DNA of 64,000 nucleotides from JAJAZB01 sp965249815 (GCA_965249815.1 CBDFMV010000003.1:1054001-1118000), one strand, 5' to 3'; shown: positions 34,859 to 42,953, counted from the first letter of the stretch. Numbers and translations: made by a program. The notes: a model not told the origin generated them from the sequence alone.

Positions 34859-35371
34859 TTATAATGAGGAGAGGCGGATAAACCGGGAATTATTGCGATG
34901 GCCAGCCTTGTTCGGGTCCGTATTAGTTCCGGTAGGGTCAGAGTAGGGGCTATCGGCACCCGTTAAATTAGCTAAAATGGTAGCATGATCTTTGATGGGC
35001 AAAGGGTCTGCAAACACCTTCTCCTTCGTGTCGAAGTTCCGCTTCTTGAAATAAAATGCCTCTGTAGCAGGATTTAACGTCAACTGGTTGTTTTTAAACC
35101 GGAAGTTATGCAGATCATCGTCGCGCCGAAGTAAGTGGACAGCAAATCCTTTTACTGATTGCAGTTCGGGTTGTGTTTCGTCCTGGATGTTGGTTTCACC
35201 TTTGAGGTACACGGCCCAAAAAGCGGCATTGTCACCTAAAGTCTCCTTGTAAATTCGTTCCCATTCTGCCCGAAGTTCTTCTTCGTGAGGAGAGCGTGCC
35301 AGGCGAATGTCTTTCAAAATGAGGGTTCCGTCGCCCGGATCGGTGGGCTCGTAGTAAAAGGTGGTTGGCAT
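34859..35371 (-). CDS. 170-aa protein of unknown function heading the kinase/HopA1 operon
   Basis: This 170-aa protein has no signal peptide and no membrane segment. The first 125 residues look folded, with mixed charged helices and strands. The last 45 residues, from DHATILANL, are low-complexity and rich in Ser, Thr, Asp, Asn, Gly and Pro, ending RNNSRFIRLSSL. The N-terminal domain/disordered hydroxyl-rich tail layout would suit a modification substrate with a leader and core. It has no cysteine at all, so if it is the substrate, a lanthionine ring could not form within it. I do not recognise the family. Confidence 0.65.
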   Translation of the reverse strand: MPTTFYYEPTDPGDGTLILKDIRLARSPHEEELRAEWERIYKETLGDNAAFWAVYLKGETNIQDETQPELQSVKGFAVHLLRRDDDLHNFRFKNNQLTLNPATEAFYFKKRNFDTKEKVFADPLPIKDHATILANLTGADSPYSDPTGTNTDPNKAGHRNNSRFIRLSSL

Positions 35372-35426
35372 GGAGAGGGTTTAAATCTAGGTGAAGACAA
35401 ATATCCAACGTTTACCTATCTAGCCA

Positions 35427-35478
35427 CAACGGGAAAAACACCCTTTTTTCAAAAAAATAAAGGGCATTTTTCCCGTTG
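35427..35478 (-). terminator. Stem-loop between cytochrome c gene and the HopA1 operon
   Basis: Outer arms 35427-35438 and 35467-35478 pair perfectly over 12 bp (caacgggaaaaa / tttttcccgttg), with further pairing of ccctttt and aaaggg inside. On the minus strand the structure follows the cytochrome c stop by 14 nt and is T-rich, so it probably ends that transcript. The promoter of the 170-aa gene must lie between it and 35371. Confidence 0.65.
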
Positions 35479-35492
35479 AAGTACTCCTGAAT

Positions 35493-36089
35493 TTACCGCT
35501 TTGCCACCGTCGTCGGCGGAATTGGGGCCGGGACGCGGTTGCTGACCGGTTTCGTGGATTTCAAATACGCGAAAATCGCTTTGATGTCCTCGTCGTGCAG
35601 ATTACGGTAGTTGGGCCAGGGCATGGGCGGCAGCAACATCCGGTTGGTGGCGATGCCTTTCGACTTGCCCTCGCGCAGCGCCCGGGCGAATTGCTCTTCG
35701 GTCCAGGTGCCGATGCCCGTCGAGTCGGAGGTGAGGTTGGCGCTGAACGAGGTGCCCCACGGGCCAACAATGGCCGTGTTCATCATGTTGAACAGCACCC
35801 AGTTTTTTGCCGTGGCTTTGTCCACCGCCGCCAGGGGCATATCCGTCGGGTGGCCCGACAGCAACCGGGCGGGGTCTTCCTGCGGCCCCTGTGGTCCCAT
35901 GATTTTGGGTGAATGGCAATCGCCGCACCCCATCGTGGTGACGAGGTACGCGCCCCGTTTGACGAGGCTGTCGGGGCTGACTTCGGCCACGACGGCGGTT
36001 TTTGCGGGTTCGGACGACTGGCAGGCAACGAAGGCGAAGGCCCCGAAGCCGACGGCCAGCAGGAGGCTGGACGTAAACTGGTTTTTCAT
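35493..36089 (-). CDS. c-type cytochrome lipoprotein
   Basis: The 198-aa protein starts MKNQFTSSLLLAVGFGAFAF, with the lipobox ending FVAC, so it is lipid-anchored. One haem-binding motif, GCGDCH, follows at about residue 52. A methionine-rich segment, RMLLPPMPWPNY, probably supplies the axial Met. The fold is a single cytochrome c domain closed by DEDIKAIFAYLKSTKP. It would carry electrons at the membrane face, but no oxidoreductase partner is adjacent. The ORF reaches 36122, but the lipoprotein signal fixes the start at 36089. Confidence 0.87.
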   Translation of the reverse strand: MKNQFTSSLLLAVGFGAFAFVACQSSEPAKTAVVAEVSPDSLVKRGAYLVTTMGCGDCHSPKIMGPQGPQEDPARLLSGHPTDMPLAAVDKATAKNWVLFNMMNTAIVGPWGTSFSANLTSDSTGIGTWTEEQFARALREGKSKGIATNRMLLPPMPWPNYRNLHDEDIKAIFAYLKSTKPVSNRVPAPIPPTTVAKR

Positions 36090-36230
36090 GGTAAAAGAGG
36101 TTTGAAAGGTGAGTGCGGACACGAAGCCGTATCCGGTCCAATGATAAGCACTTGCGGTTGTTTTCAGAATCCGGGCGCTAAAAATTTCTCCGGCCGGGAA
36201 TTCGTTTCAACCTGGGTGTAGGGGCAAAAC

Positions 36231-36262
36231 GCGTGCGGCCCGCTCTCCAGCAGGCCGCACGC
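36231..36262 (-). terminator. Stem-loop after the SnoaL-like lipoprotein gene
   Basis: A perfect 10-bp GC stem (gcgtgcggcc / ggccgcacgc) is nested inside a further 8-bp pairing (36217-36224 with 36280-36287). It follows the minus-strand lipoprotein stop at 36283. The T-run is short, so termination strength is uncertain. Confidence 0.6.
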
Positions 36263-36282
36263 AAAAGGGACAAAACGAACCC

Positions 36283-36819
36283 CTACAACTTCGCCAAACT
36301 ATCGCTCGGCACCAGGTTTTTATAATCCCAGAAGGCCGACACGTTCACGATTTTCCACTTCCCATCCTCTTTTTCCATCACCCGCGCTTCCTTGCTGTGG
36401 TAGTACTTCTTGCCGTTGGGGTTGCTGTTGTACTGGTCCCAGACAAGAAACACCGCATTGTCACCGTAGAACTTGTGCACCATGTTTTTACGCTCCAGGC
36501 GCGGGTGTTCGGAGCCAAGCACTTTGTTTTCCTTGATGTACTTGCCGGTTTTGTCGTCCACTTCCTGCCAGCCCTGCTTGGCGTCGAAGGTGCCGTCGGG
36601 GTTGCTCCAGGCCTGAAAGGCGTAGTCGGCGTGCATGTAAGTGTCCTTCCAGCAATTGTAATCGCGCTTGAAAAAGCAGTCCGATTCGTCGTTGATCGTC
36701 TGCATGATTTGCTTCAATTCGGCTTCTTCGTTCATCGAGGAAGCCTTTTTGTCGTCGCTTTTCGCGCAGGAAAAAACGACTGAAACCAGAATCAGGAAAA
36801 GGAATGCCGTAGTCTTCAT
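36283..36819 (-). CDS. NTF2/SnoaL-like lipoprotein
   Basis: The 178-aa protein starts MKTTAFLFLILVSVVFSCAK, with a clear lipobox. The mature part has the cone-shaped NTF2/SnoaL pattern: an N-terminal helix (EAELKQIMQTINDES), a DYNCWKDTYMHADYAFQAW segment, and long beta strands (AVFLVWDQYN, ARVMEKEDGKWKIVNVSAFWD). Such domains bind small hydrophobic ligands or serve as unspecified enzymes. The start at 36819 is chosen from the signal peptide. The 369 bp upstream to 37188 hold no gene that I can support. Confidence 0.78.
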   Translation of the reverse strand: MKTTAFLFLILVSVVFSCAKSDDKKASSMNEEAELKQIMQTINDESDCFFKRDYNCWKDTYMHADYAFQAWSNPDGTFDAKQGWQEVDDKTGKYIKENKVLGSEHPRLERKNMVHKFYGDNAVFLVWDQYNSNPNGKKYYHSKEARVMEKEDGKWKIVNVSAFWDYKNLVPSDSLAKL

Positions 36820-37188
36820 GTTGTGTAAGGTTTGGAGGTGAACAACACAGTTTTTCGGGGCAGACCATAGAACGGAAACGGCGTAAACGCAGGCCATTCA
36901 GGCCGGGACGAGACAGATGGGAAGGGATGGTTGGGGGCCAGAATCCGGCGGGAGCCGGGTGCGGAGGAAGCGTACCGGGCGGTTGGGGTTGTCTCCCCAC
37001 CGCCCGGTCAACGGGTAAACGCGGCGCACGACGAGCGGGGCGTTTCACGGAAACCGCTCAATCTTAGAAAATTCCGGCTACGGTGTCAAGTTTTTTTACG
37101 GAAAGATGAAGGCCTGGGGTGCGCGACGATGGAATGATGGAAATGCCGTTTATCGTGAATCACGCCACCACCCCTCACTTCATGTCTT
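36820..37188. other. Intergenic stretch without supported gene
   Basis: This 369-bp gap lies between the Gfo/Idh gene and the SnoaL-like lipoprotein, both minus strand. Short open frames on either strand have no recognisable family or signal. It should contain the lipoprotein promoter on its left side. No repeat or strong hairpin stands out. Confidence 0.5.
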
Positions 37189-38271
37189 TCACAACCGCAC
37201 CGGCAATCCGCTCCGCACCGATTCGTCGCACGCGAAGGCGATGCGCAGGCTGTTAATGGCGTCCTGGAGGTGGTCGGTCAAATCGAGGTTTTCGCGAATG
37301 GCTTGCAGAAAATACCGCTGCTCGCGGGTACAGAGTTCCTGGTGGTCGGGTTCGTCGTGCATGTCGATCCACTCGTCTTCACGAGTGAACTGGTCAGCGG
37401 CATCGAGGTCGGCGTAATGCACCCGCAGCGATTCGGTTTTGGTGTGCGAATCCACGTTGTCGGATTTCCCGCTGCTGCCCGCGCTTTTGGCCACGATCGA
37501 CACGCAGCCCTTCGGTCCGATCACGTCTTTCACGAAAAAGGCCGTTTCGCTCATCATTGGCCCCCAGCCCGCTTCGTACCAGCCCACGGAGCCGTCGTCG
37601 AAGCGAATTTGCAACTGGCCGTAGTTGTAGTTGTCGGCGGGGATGTCGTCGGTGAGGCGGGCACCGATGGCGTTGACCTGGATGGGTCGGGCGCGGGTCA
37701 TTTGGCACATCACGTCGATGTAATGCACGCCGCAATCCACAATCGGGCTGAGCGATTTCATCAAATTCCGGTGGACGGTCCACATCACGCCGTGGCTTTG
37801 CTGGTTGAGGTTCATCCGCATCACGAGCGGTTTCCCCAGTTGCCGGGCGACTTCAACGAACTTTGCCCACGACGGATGGTGCCGCAAAATATAGCCTACG
37901 ACCACTTTCCGACCTGCTTTTTCGGCGGTAGCCACCACCCGCTCCGCGCCTTCGACGGTATCGGCCAGCGGCTTTTCCAGAAAAACATGGCACCCGGCTT
38001 CGAGCGCCTGGATGGCGAACGCCTCGTGCGTATCGGGGTAGGTGGAAATGCAGACGGCGTCGGGCTTTGTTTCGGCCAGCGCTTCGGCGTAGTCGCTGAA
38101 GAGCGGGTAACCGCCGCCGAGTTTTTCATTCAGCACGTGCTTGCTGGTACCGGTGGAGACGATGCCGCAAATTTCAAACCCATCGAGGGTTTGGTACGCC
38201 TGGGCGTGCGAGGCGCCCATGTTACCGCAGCCGACGACGAGGACGCGGATTGGGGTAGAAGAAGTTGCCAT
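37189..38271 (-). CDS. Gfo/Idh/MocA-family oxidoreductase
   Basis: The 360-aa cytosolic protein has the NAD(P)-binding start IRVLVVGCGNMGASHAQAYQ, the catalytic-site motif FLEKPLADTVEG with the EKP lysine, and a C-terminal beta-sheet domain. CGVHYIDVMCQM supplies the histidine usual in this family. The enzymes oxidise or epimerise sugars or inositols. The substrate cannot be read from context: neighbours are a SnoaL-like lipoprotein and a disrupted NTF2-like gene. A second, exported-looking member of the family lies at 49622. Confidence 0.88.
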   Translation of the reverse strand: MATSSTPIRVLVVGCGNMGASHAQAYQTLDGFEICGIVSTGTSKHVLNEKLGGGYPLFSDYAEALAETKPDAVCISTYPDTHEAFAIQALEAGCHVFLEKPLADTVEGAERVVATAEKAGRKVVVGYILRHHPSWAKFVEVARQLGKPLVMRMNLNQQSHGVMWTVHRNLMKSLSPIVDCGVHYIDVMCQMTRARPIQVNAIGARLTDDIPADNYNYGQLQIRFDDGSVGWYEAGWGPMMSETAFFVKDVIGPKGCVSIVAKSAGSSGKSDNVDSHTKTESLRVHYADLDAADQFTREDEWIDMHDEPDHQELCTREQRYFLQAIRENLDLTDHLQDAINSLRIAFACDESVRSGLPVRL

Positions 38272-38333
38272 TTAAGGTGAAAGAAATGAACCAACAAGAT
38301 GCGCAATTTTTACTATTCGGACGGTTTGGTTTT

Positions 38334-38699
38334 TCACACCCGAACGCAACTCCCCGCGATGATTTGCCAATGGTCTTCGACGTGCTTCCAGACCCGCAGG
38401 TACCGCAGCCGTTCGTTCAGTTCCTGCCCGAAATAGTAGCCCCTCAGTTCGACCACGACGGAAACCACCGCCGTGTCGCCGAGCACGCGCACCACGGGTT
38501 CGCCCGGTTCAATCGAACGGACCATCATGCTTCCCGACCGGTAGGCGTCGAGGTCATCGGCTTTGGTGGCGAGGTGGCCGTTGGGGAGGTGAAAAAGCAG
38601 TTCGTCGTGAATCAGGGCATCAAGTCCGTCCACGTCGGCCGCTCAGACGGCGGCGAAAAGTTGTTTTTCGCTTTCCAGAATTTGTTCAGCAGGGGTCAT
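38334..38699 (-). pseudogene. NTF2/SnoaL-like (DUF4440-type) gene interrupted by an in-frame TGA
   Basis: Read from the ATG at 38699 this is MTPAEQILESEKQLFAAV, then TGA at 38643-38645, then in the same frame AADVDGLDALIHDELLFHLP and on to a natural stop at 38334. The two halves together form a 121-residue DUF4440/SnoaL-like domain with the usual N-terminal helix. An 18-codon first piece is too short to function. A GTG at 38633 could give a 99-aa protein lacking that helix. Either the gene is a recent pseudogene or there is a base error. Confidence 0.75.
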
Positions 38700-38743
38700 G
38701 GTGTAGAATAAACGGTACGCCGTGTTCAAGACATGGCCAGAGG

Positions 38744-38853
38744 TTCGCCCGTAACCTCACCCCTCACCCCCAACCCCCCTGAAGGGGGCTAAAAACAGCA
38801 GACAAAAAGCCCTCTTCAGGGGGTTGGGGGTGAGGGGTGAGGTTACGGGCGAA
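38744..38853. repeat. Long inverted repeat (about 46-bp arms)
   Basis: The left arm from 38744 (ttcgcccgtaacctcacccc...) and the right arm ending at 38853 are almost perfectly complementary over about 46 bp, with a 17-nt A-rich loop near 38791-38807. No ORF lies within it. It sits between the interrupted NTF2-like gene and the methyltransferase gene. The size and symmetry suggest a REP/MITE-type non-autonomous element; it could also terminate transcription from both sides. Confidence 0.85.
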
Positions 38854-38914
38854 TACCGGTTTAGATTTGAGCAACTGCTTCAGGAGATAAACCACAAATC
38901 TCGCCCGGTACCGG

Positions 38915-39676
38915 TCACTCTGCTTTGGTGATTACGCAAAAAAGCTGATCACACGAAAGGACGTGCCCATCGCTCCCGTGATGACCTACCGATTGGGCGT
39001 GTTCCTGAAGTTCTTCCTGCGTCGGAATTCGCTCCGAGTCGTGAAACGGCGTGAGGTTGGCCATAAACTCCAGAATCATCACCAACTCCGCTTCGGACTT
39101 CGTGGTGATGCGCGACGGCTGCCGGGCAATTTCTACCAATTTCACGCCCGGTTGGTGTGCCACCTTCTGCATAAACGCCGTGATGGGGAAACCGTGTCCG
39201 CGCAGGGCAGAGTAAAACTTCATGCAGTCGGTATCTTCCGCCTGGAGCACGACGATGAGCGTGCCCCCCGGTTGTACCCACGACAGTAGCCGGTGAAGCA
39301 GCGCCTCCCAATCAGCGCGGGGCACGTAATACAGCACGTGTGAACAAAGCGCGAACTCCGCGCGGGCTGCTTCAACGGGGGCTTCCTCGATGGTATCGGG
39401 CAGGATGCGGATGTTGTCGCCGGAAGCGGCCAGTTCAGCGAGCAGCGAGGGGTTGGGTTCGACGGCAACGACTTCGGCGAAGTGGGCGGCCAGCGGGCGG
39501 GTCAGGATGCCATTGCCCGCGCCGGCATCGACGGCCCGCTGGTTTTGCGGATACCGGCTCAGGAAATCAGTCAGCCAGGCGGTGGCCTGTTGCTTCTGAT
39601 CGGTGCTTTTGATGAAGAGGGTAAATACCTGGTCGTAGTACTCGTCGTGCGAATGGAAAACGCGAATGGGGTGCAT
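38915..39676 (-). CDS. Class I SAM-dependent methyltransferase
   Basis: The 253-aa protein has Rossmann methyltransferase motif I, AVDAGAGNGILTRPLA, then VVAVEPNPSLL for the SAM ribose contact, and FALCSHVLYYVP as motif post-II. The substrate is unknown. I chose the ATG at 39676 (MHPIRVFHSHDEYYDQVF); the frame is open to 39703 but the first residues are not family-like. No partner gene is evident. Confidence 0.85.
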   Translation of the reverse strand: MHPIRVFHSHDEYYDQVFTLFIKSTDQKQQATAWLTDFLSRYPQNQRAVDAGAGNGILTRPLAAHFAEVVAVEPNPSLLAELAASGDNIRILPDTIEEAPVEAARAEFALCSHVLYYVPRADWEALLHRLLSWVQPGGTLIVVLQAEDTDCMKFYSALRGHGFPITAFMQKVAHQPGVKLVEIARQPSRITTKSEAELVMILEFMANLTPFHDSERIPTQEELQEHAQSVGHHGSDGHVLSCDQLFCVITKAE

Positions 39677-39851
39677 GAAAAGGGGATGGTTTAAAGGCGG
39701 CAAAACGTAAAGTAAGCACGTTATTTTGGAACCGACATACGCTCGGTTCTGGAACAGAAGGGCTATTCTTTTTTTGATTTTTTGCCTGGGAAACGAATAC
39801 GGGAATCAAGGCCAGAAAGACGGCTCCGATGGCAATCCAGAAGGCAGTCAT
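39567..39851 (-). CDS. Possible small membrane protein, doubtful
   Basis: The frame opens with a convincing single membrane helix (MTAFWIAIGAVFLALIPVFV) and a Lys/Asn-rich tail. The last two thirds, however, overlap the methyltransferase gene in another frame and look like shadow sequence. A genuine gene may have ended earlier and lost its stop. I keep it only as a candidate. Confidence 0.25.
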   Translation of the reverse strand: MTAFWIAIGAVFLALIPVFVSQAKNQKKNSPSVPEPSVCRFQNNVLTLRFAAFKPSPFHAPHSRFPFARRVLRPGIYPLHQKHRSEATGHRLAD

Positions 39852-39976
39852 GGAGTGAATTTTGGTGAACGGGTACAGGGCAATTCAGTTCTTGAACCGA
39901 ACAAATTAACTTGCATCTGACTACGGGCCGGAGGTTCTTGTACCAGTCGCTACTCCAATTCTATTGTGGGCCAAAG

Positions 39977-39991
39977 GCGAGCGACGGCGGG
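39977..39991. repeat. 15-bp repeat copy shared with 42966-42980
   Basis: The word gcgagcgacggcggg occurs here and again, exactly, at 42966-42980. Both copies lie in intergenic DNA. They mark a dispersed REP-like sequence. Confidence 0.6.
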
Positions 39992-40007
39992 ACGTCAATC
40001 GAAGTCC

Positions 40008-41228
40008 TTACTCCGATTTTCCCGTCAATTTCCATACGTGCGTGCCGTTCTCAGCGGCAATCCCCCAGTAATCGAACGAACCCACCGCCCGATCGCCGAA
40101 TGTATTCAAAATGGTGGGGCCGGTAACGCCATAGTACATACTGGCCTGCTGGGGAAACAGCGTTTTCAACTTCTCAAAGTCAGAGTTACTATCCCTGGCA
40201 GCGTTGTGGGTTAAGGCGATCACCCACAACGCATCGTACGCAGCGAGGGCGAACGCATCGGGAGCAATGTTAGTGCGGTCTTTGATGGCTTCAGCGAGGG
40301 GCTGCCACTTCGATTCGGCCTGCGCTGGCAGGCCAAACGTCGGCGAAAAAAAATTGGTTTTGGCGGCAAAACTGGCGGCTCCGGCATCGTTGACCAACAC
40401 CGCACTCAACGCGACGCCATCACCGCCGTACCAATTCACCGAGGAAAGAACGGGGTCGGAGGCCGCCTGCTTGAATAGTTGCACCGCCTCATCAAACGAA
40501 GCGAGGTATACGGCGGTTTTGGCTGCCCCATAGCTGGTGGTGAAGCTTTGTATTTTGCTTTTTAGCTCACCCACCACCGAACTGAAATTTGCGGTTGTGG
40601 TGGCGTAGGGAGTTAGGGCGGCGATAGTCCCCCCCAGGCCAGTAAACGCCGTGCCGGTGGATAGCTGAAGCCCTTTGTTGCCGGCATCATCCCGGCTTAC
40701 GGTAACAAGCCCTCGTACACCAGCCTTGTACATCGTGTTGGCCATTGCCTTGCCTTCGATCGCGTCGCTGGGGCAAAAACGGAACAGATTGTCATTCGCC
40801 AGACTGAGGCTGCCGGCCGTACTTCCCTGGCTGACGACCAGCATTTTGTTGGTGTCGGCATACGGTTTCACGGCGGCGGCTTCGGCGCTTGATTGGGGAC
40901 CGATTACGAAATTGATGCCGCTGGATTTTGCTTCCGCAATAAACCGCTTTGCCAAAGTCGTATCCAGTTTGGTGTCGTACACCGTCGTGGAAAAGCGGTA
41001 CCTTGAATTGGTTACTTCCATGTACCGGTTAATGTCGGCGGCCGCTAATTCAAGAGCCGCTTTTGAATTGATGCCGAGGGAAGACCAATTGCCCGTCAGC
41101 GATAGCAAGGCCCCTACCTCGATCGTTTGTTGGGCCGGTGTAGTGTCGGTATTGGATTTAGCACAACGTTGAAAGGTTAAACCAATAAGTACCAGGACAA
41201 GAACGAGCCGAAGAAAAGAGGTTTGCAT
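40008..41228 (-). CDS. Orphan ABC-transporter-type substrate-binding lipoprotein (Peripla_BP_6)
   Basis: The 406-aa protein begins MQTSFLRLVLVLVLIGLTFQ, with lipobox Cys in QRCAKS. The mature part opens IEVGALLSLTGNWSSLG, the standard strand of branched-chain amino-acid binding proteins (LivJ/AmiC type), and continues with two Rossmann-like lobes (NFVIGPQSSAEAAAV, VRGLVTVSRDDAGNKG). No permease or ATPase gene is nearby, so it may be a sensor or ligand scavenger rather than a transporter part. The binding ligand is unknown. Confidence 0.85.
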   Translation of the reverse strand: MQTSFLRLVLVLVLIGLTFQRCAKSNTDTTPAQQTIEVGALLSLTGNWSSLGINSKAALELAAADINRYMEVTNSRYRFSTTVYDTKLDTTLAKRFIAEAKSSGINFVIGPQSSAEAAAVKPYADTNKMLVVSQGSTAGSLSLANDNLFRFCPSDAIEGKAMANTMYKAGVRGLVTVSRDDAGNKGLQLSTGTAFTGLGGTIAALTPYATTTANFSSVVGELKSKIQSFTTSYGAAKTAVYLASFDEAVQLFKQAASDPVLSSVNWYGGDGVALSAVLVNDAGAASFAAKTNFFSPTFGLPAQAESKWQPLAEAIKDRTNIAPDAFALAAYDALWVIALTHNAARDSNSDFEKLKTLFPQQASMYYGVTGPTILNTFGDRAVGSFDYWGIAAENGTHVWKLTGKSE

Positions 41229-41578
41229 TCGATAGGTTGATTTGCGTTGTGTTGTTGAACTTGATTTTAAACAGGAACTGGTTTCGGTTCATCCACTACC
41301 CAAGCCTTCGTTCGTCCGCATCACAGACGCGTGGGAAGGAGTAGAAGGTTTTTCTCGTTCAAGTTTGAACCCGTCATGGAAGGATTGGACGCCGTTTTTA
41401 TTCAGTTTTTAACTGGAAACTATTGCGATTTACGTTGCTGAAATGGCAGTTGCAAACTGCCGGAAAAGAAAAGTCCAGGCGGCCGCCGCGCGGTTGCAAA
41501 CCTGAACCAGTCATTCGCGCAGACTTGCGCCAGTTGGTGGATGGCTGGGAGGGGTCTTCTGGTTCGGGTTTGAACCCG
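41229..41578. other. 350-bp intergenic region with small palindromes
   Basis: No gene is supported. The stretch holds a GTTGCAAAC-centred palindrome at 41446-41462 (ggcagttgcaaactgcc), a second family with core cgggtttgaacccg at 41565-41578, and a half copy of the latter near 41361. These short dyads recur at 42820-42867, so the region is probably made of degraded REP-like elements. It also includes the promoter of the substrate-binding lipoprotein. Confidence 0.6.
41446..41462. repeat. GTTGCAAAC-centred palindrome
   Basis: The sequence ggcagttgcaaactgcc is a perfect dyad with a gca centre. The same core appears at 42820-42836 and 42847-42867. Confidence 0.65.
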
Positions 41579-42652
41579 TCAATGCTTCGTTTCCAGGTAA
41601 TGCTGCCGGAGCAGGTCTTCGCCAAAGTCATTACCTTTTTCCCGGAGGATGGCGTGGATGTGGTTGCCGTCGTTTTGAAAACCCACGTTGTCGTACTCAA
41701 TCAGAAAATCGGGCGCGTTGATGACGTAGTAATGCGGCTTGTTGTTTTCGAGGCTGCCCACCCAGGCGAAATACACTTTTTCGAGGCCCGTTTTCAGCAG
41801 TTTATCGAAGAGCCGGTGCGCCGTTTCGTGTTCAAAATTGTGGATGTACTCCTGAATTAAGAGTTGAAGCATCGTTTTCTGTTCTTCCGAAAACTCTCCC
41901 GCCGCGATGCCCGAATACGACGTGATGCGCTGGCTGCTGTTGGGGTTGGTGAGGATGTCTTTCGGCACGGCCTGCATCAGGATGGCCTTCGTCCGCTGGC
42001 TTTCCGAGAGCATGTTGATGAGTTTAAACCCGTAATCTTCTTCCTTACTCAACACGCGCAGGCCCGCGTATTTGGCCGATTTCACTTCCGACGGGTCGGT
42101 GCCGTAAAAGAAGGGCGACGCGACGAGGCTATTGTCTTTCACGGTCACGTTCAACGCCAGGTGGTGGCCGCCAAAATTCATTCCCCAGGGTTCTTTGCCC
42201 TGCGGTTTTCCCCACACGGAAATGTAGTAATTGCCGTGCGCCCACTTCAGATTCTGCATTTGGGTGAGCGTTTTCTGGTTGATTTCGCCCTTGTCGAACG
42301 CCTGTTGGTAGAGCGTGTTCAGGATGTCGTCCAACTGCATGATGCTGGTGGTTTTCAGATACCCCTGCGAGCTGAGCAGCGCGGTCAGCACGCGGTGAAA
42401 GGCCATCCGGCTTTTGTCGGAAAGTGCGCCGTACTGAATGCCCGCGCGCGGTACCATGCCGACGGGCAGGTTGGTCCATTTGTGGCGCAGGGTATCGTTG
42501 AAGGCGTAGGTGGTTTGTTTCAACTCGTCGGCGCTGAGCGTGCTCAGAAACTGGCCGACCGTGCTTTCGACGGAGGCGGTGGGTTGGGCCTGGACAACAG
42601 AGGCAAGCAGCAGGCAGCAGGCCAGCAGGCTGCAACGGAGGGGTGGTTTCAT
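41579..42652 (-). CDS. Exported DUF3500-family protein
   Basis: The 357-aa protein has a signal peptide (MKPPLRCSLLACCLLLASVV, cut near VQAQ). Family features of DUF3500 are visible: LRHKWTNLPVGMVPRAGIQY, MAFHRVLTALLSSQGYLKT, YYISVWGKPQGKEPWGMNFG, GHHLALNVTV and the C-terminal NHIHAILREKGNDFG. Several His and Trp residues sit in these blocks, so a metal or aromatic ligand site is possible, but the family has no proven function that I know of. The ATG at 42652 was chosen from the signal peptide; the frame is open to 42700. Confidence 0.87.
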   Translation of the reverse strand: MKPPLRCSLLACCLLLASVVQAQPTASVESTVGQFLSTLSADELKQTTYAFNDTLRHKWTNLPVGMVPRAGIQYGALSDKSRMAFHRVLTALLSSQGYLKTTSIMQLDDILNTLYQQAFDKGEINQKTLTQMQNLKWAHGNYYISVWGKPQGKEPWGMNFGGHHLALNVTVKDNSLVASPFFYGTDPSEVKSAKYAGLRVLSKEEDYGFKLINMLSESQRTKAILMQAVPKDILTNPNSSQRITSYSGIAAGEFSEEQKTMLQLLIQEYIHNFEHETAHRLFDKLLKTGLEKVYFAWVGSLENNKPHYYVINAPDFLIEYDNVGFQNDGNHIHAILREKGNDFGEDLLRQHYLETKH

Positions 42653-42819
42653 GGTATTTCGGGGTGGCAAGCGGGTGAGTGAAAGCGCCGAACGGCTCAA
42701 AAGTAGCGTTTGGTTTCGGCTAAACGAAACCGGCTTTCATTCCGAAGGACACTCCGGAGGGGCTTGAGCCAAAAGTTGCTCAATTTCCTTGCGGGCAAGA
42801 TGTGAATAATGAGGGAAAA

Positions 42820-42867
42820 ACGGGTTGCAAACCCGTGGTATTTGGGTTCGGAGTTGCAAACTCCGAA
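42820..42867. repeat. Two adjacent GTTGCAAAC palindromes
   Basis: Copies are acgggttgcaaacccgt (42820-42836) and ttcggagttgcaaactccgaa (42847-42867). Both are perfect dyads around gca. The flanking arms differ while the centre is kept, which suggests compensating change on both arms. Confidence 0.7.
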
Positions 42868-42953
42868 CAACTGGAGTATGCCTGTTTTGACTATTTGCAG
42901 GCTGCCAGGTAACTCGCATCCTACGCCGCGCCAGAGGCGCTCAATATAGTCAT

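Noticed and set aside
34729..34959. A short Cys-containing minus-strand frame as a lanthipeptide precursor
   Set aside because: It overlaps the 5' end of the kinase gene and the 3' end of the 170-aa gene in another frame and looks like shadow sequence; its single Cys is not in a core-like setting.
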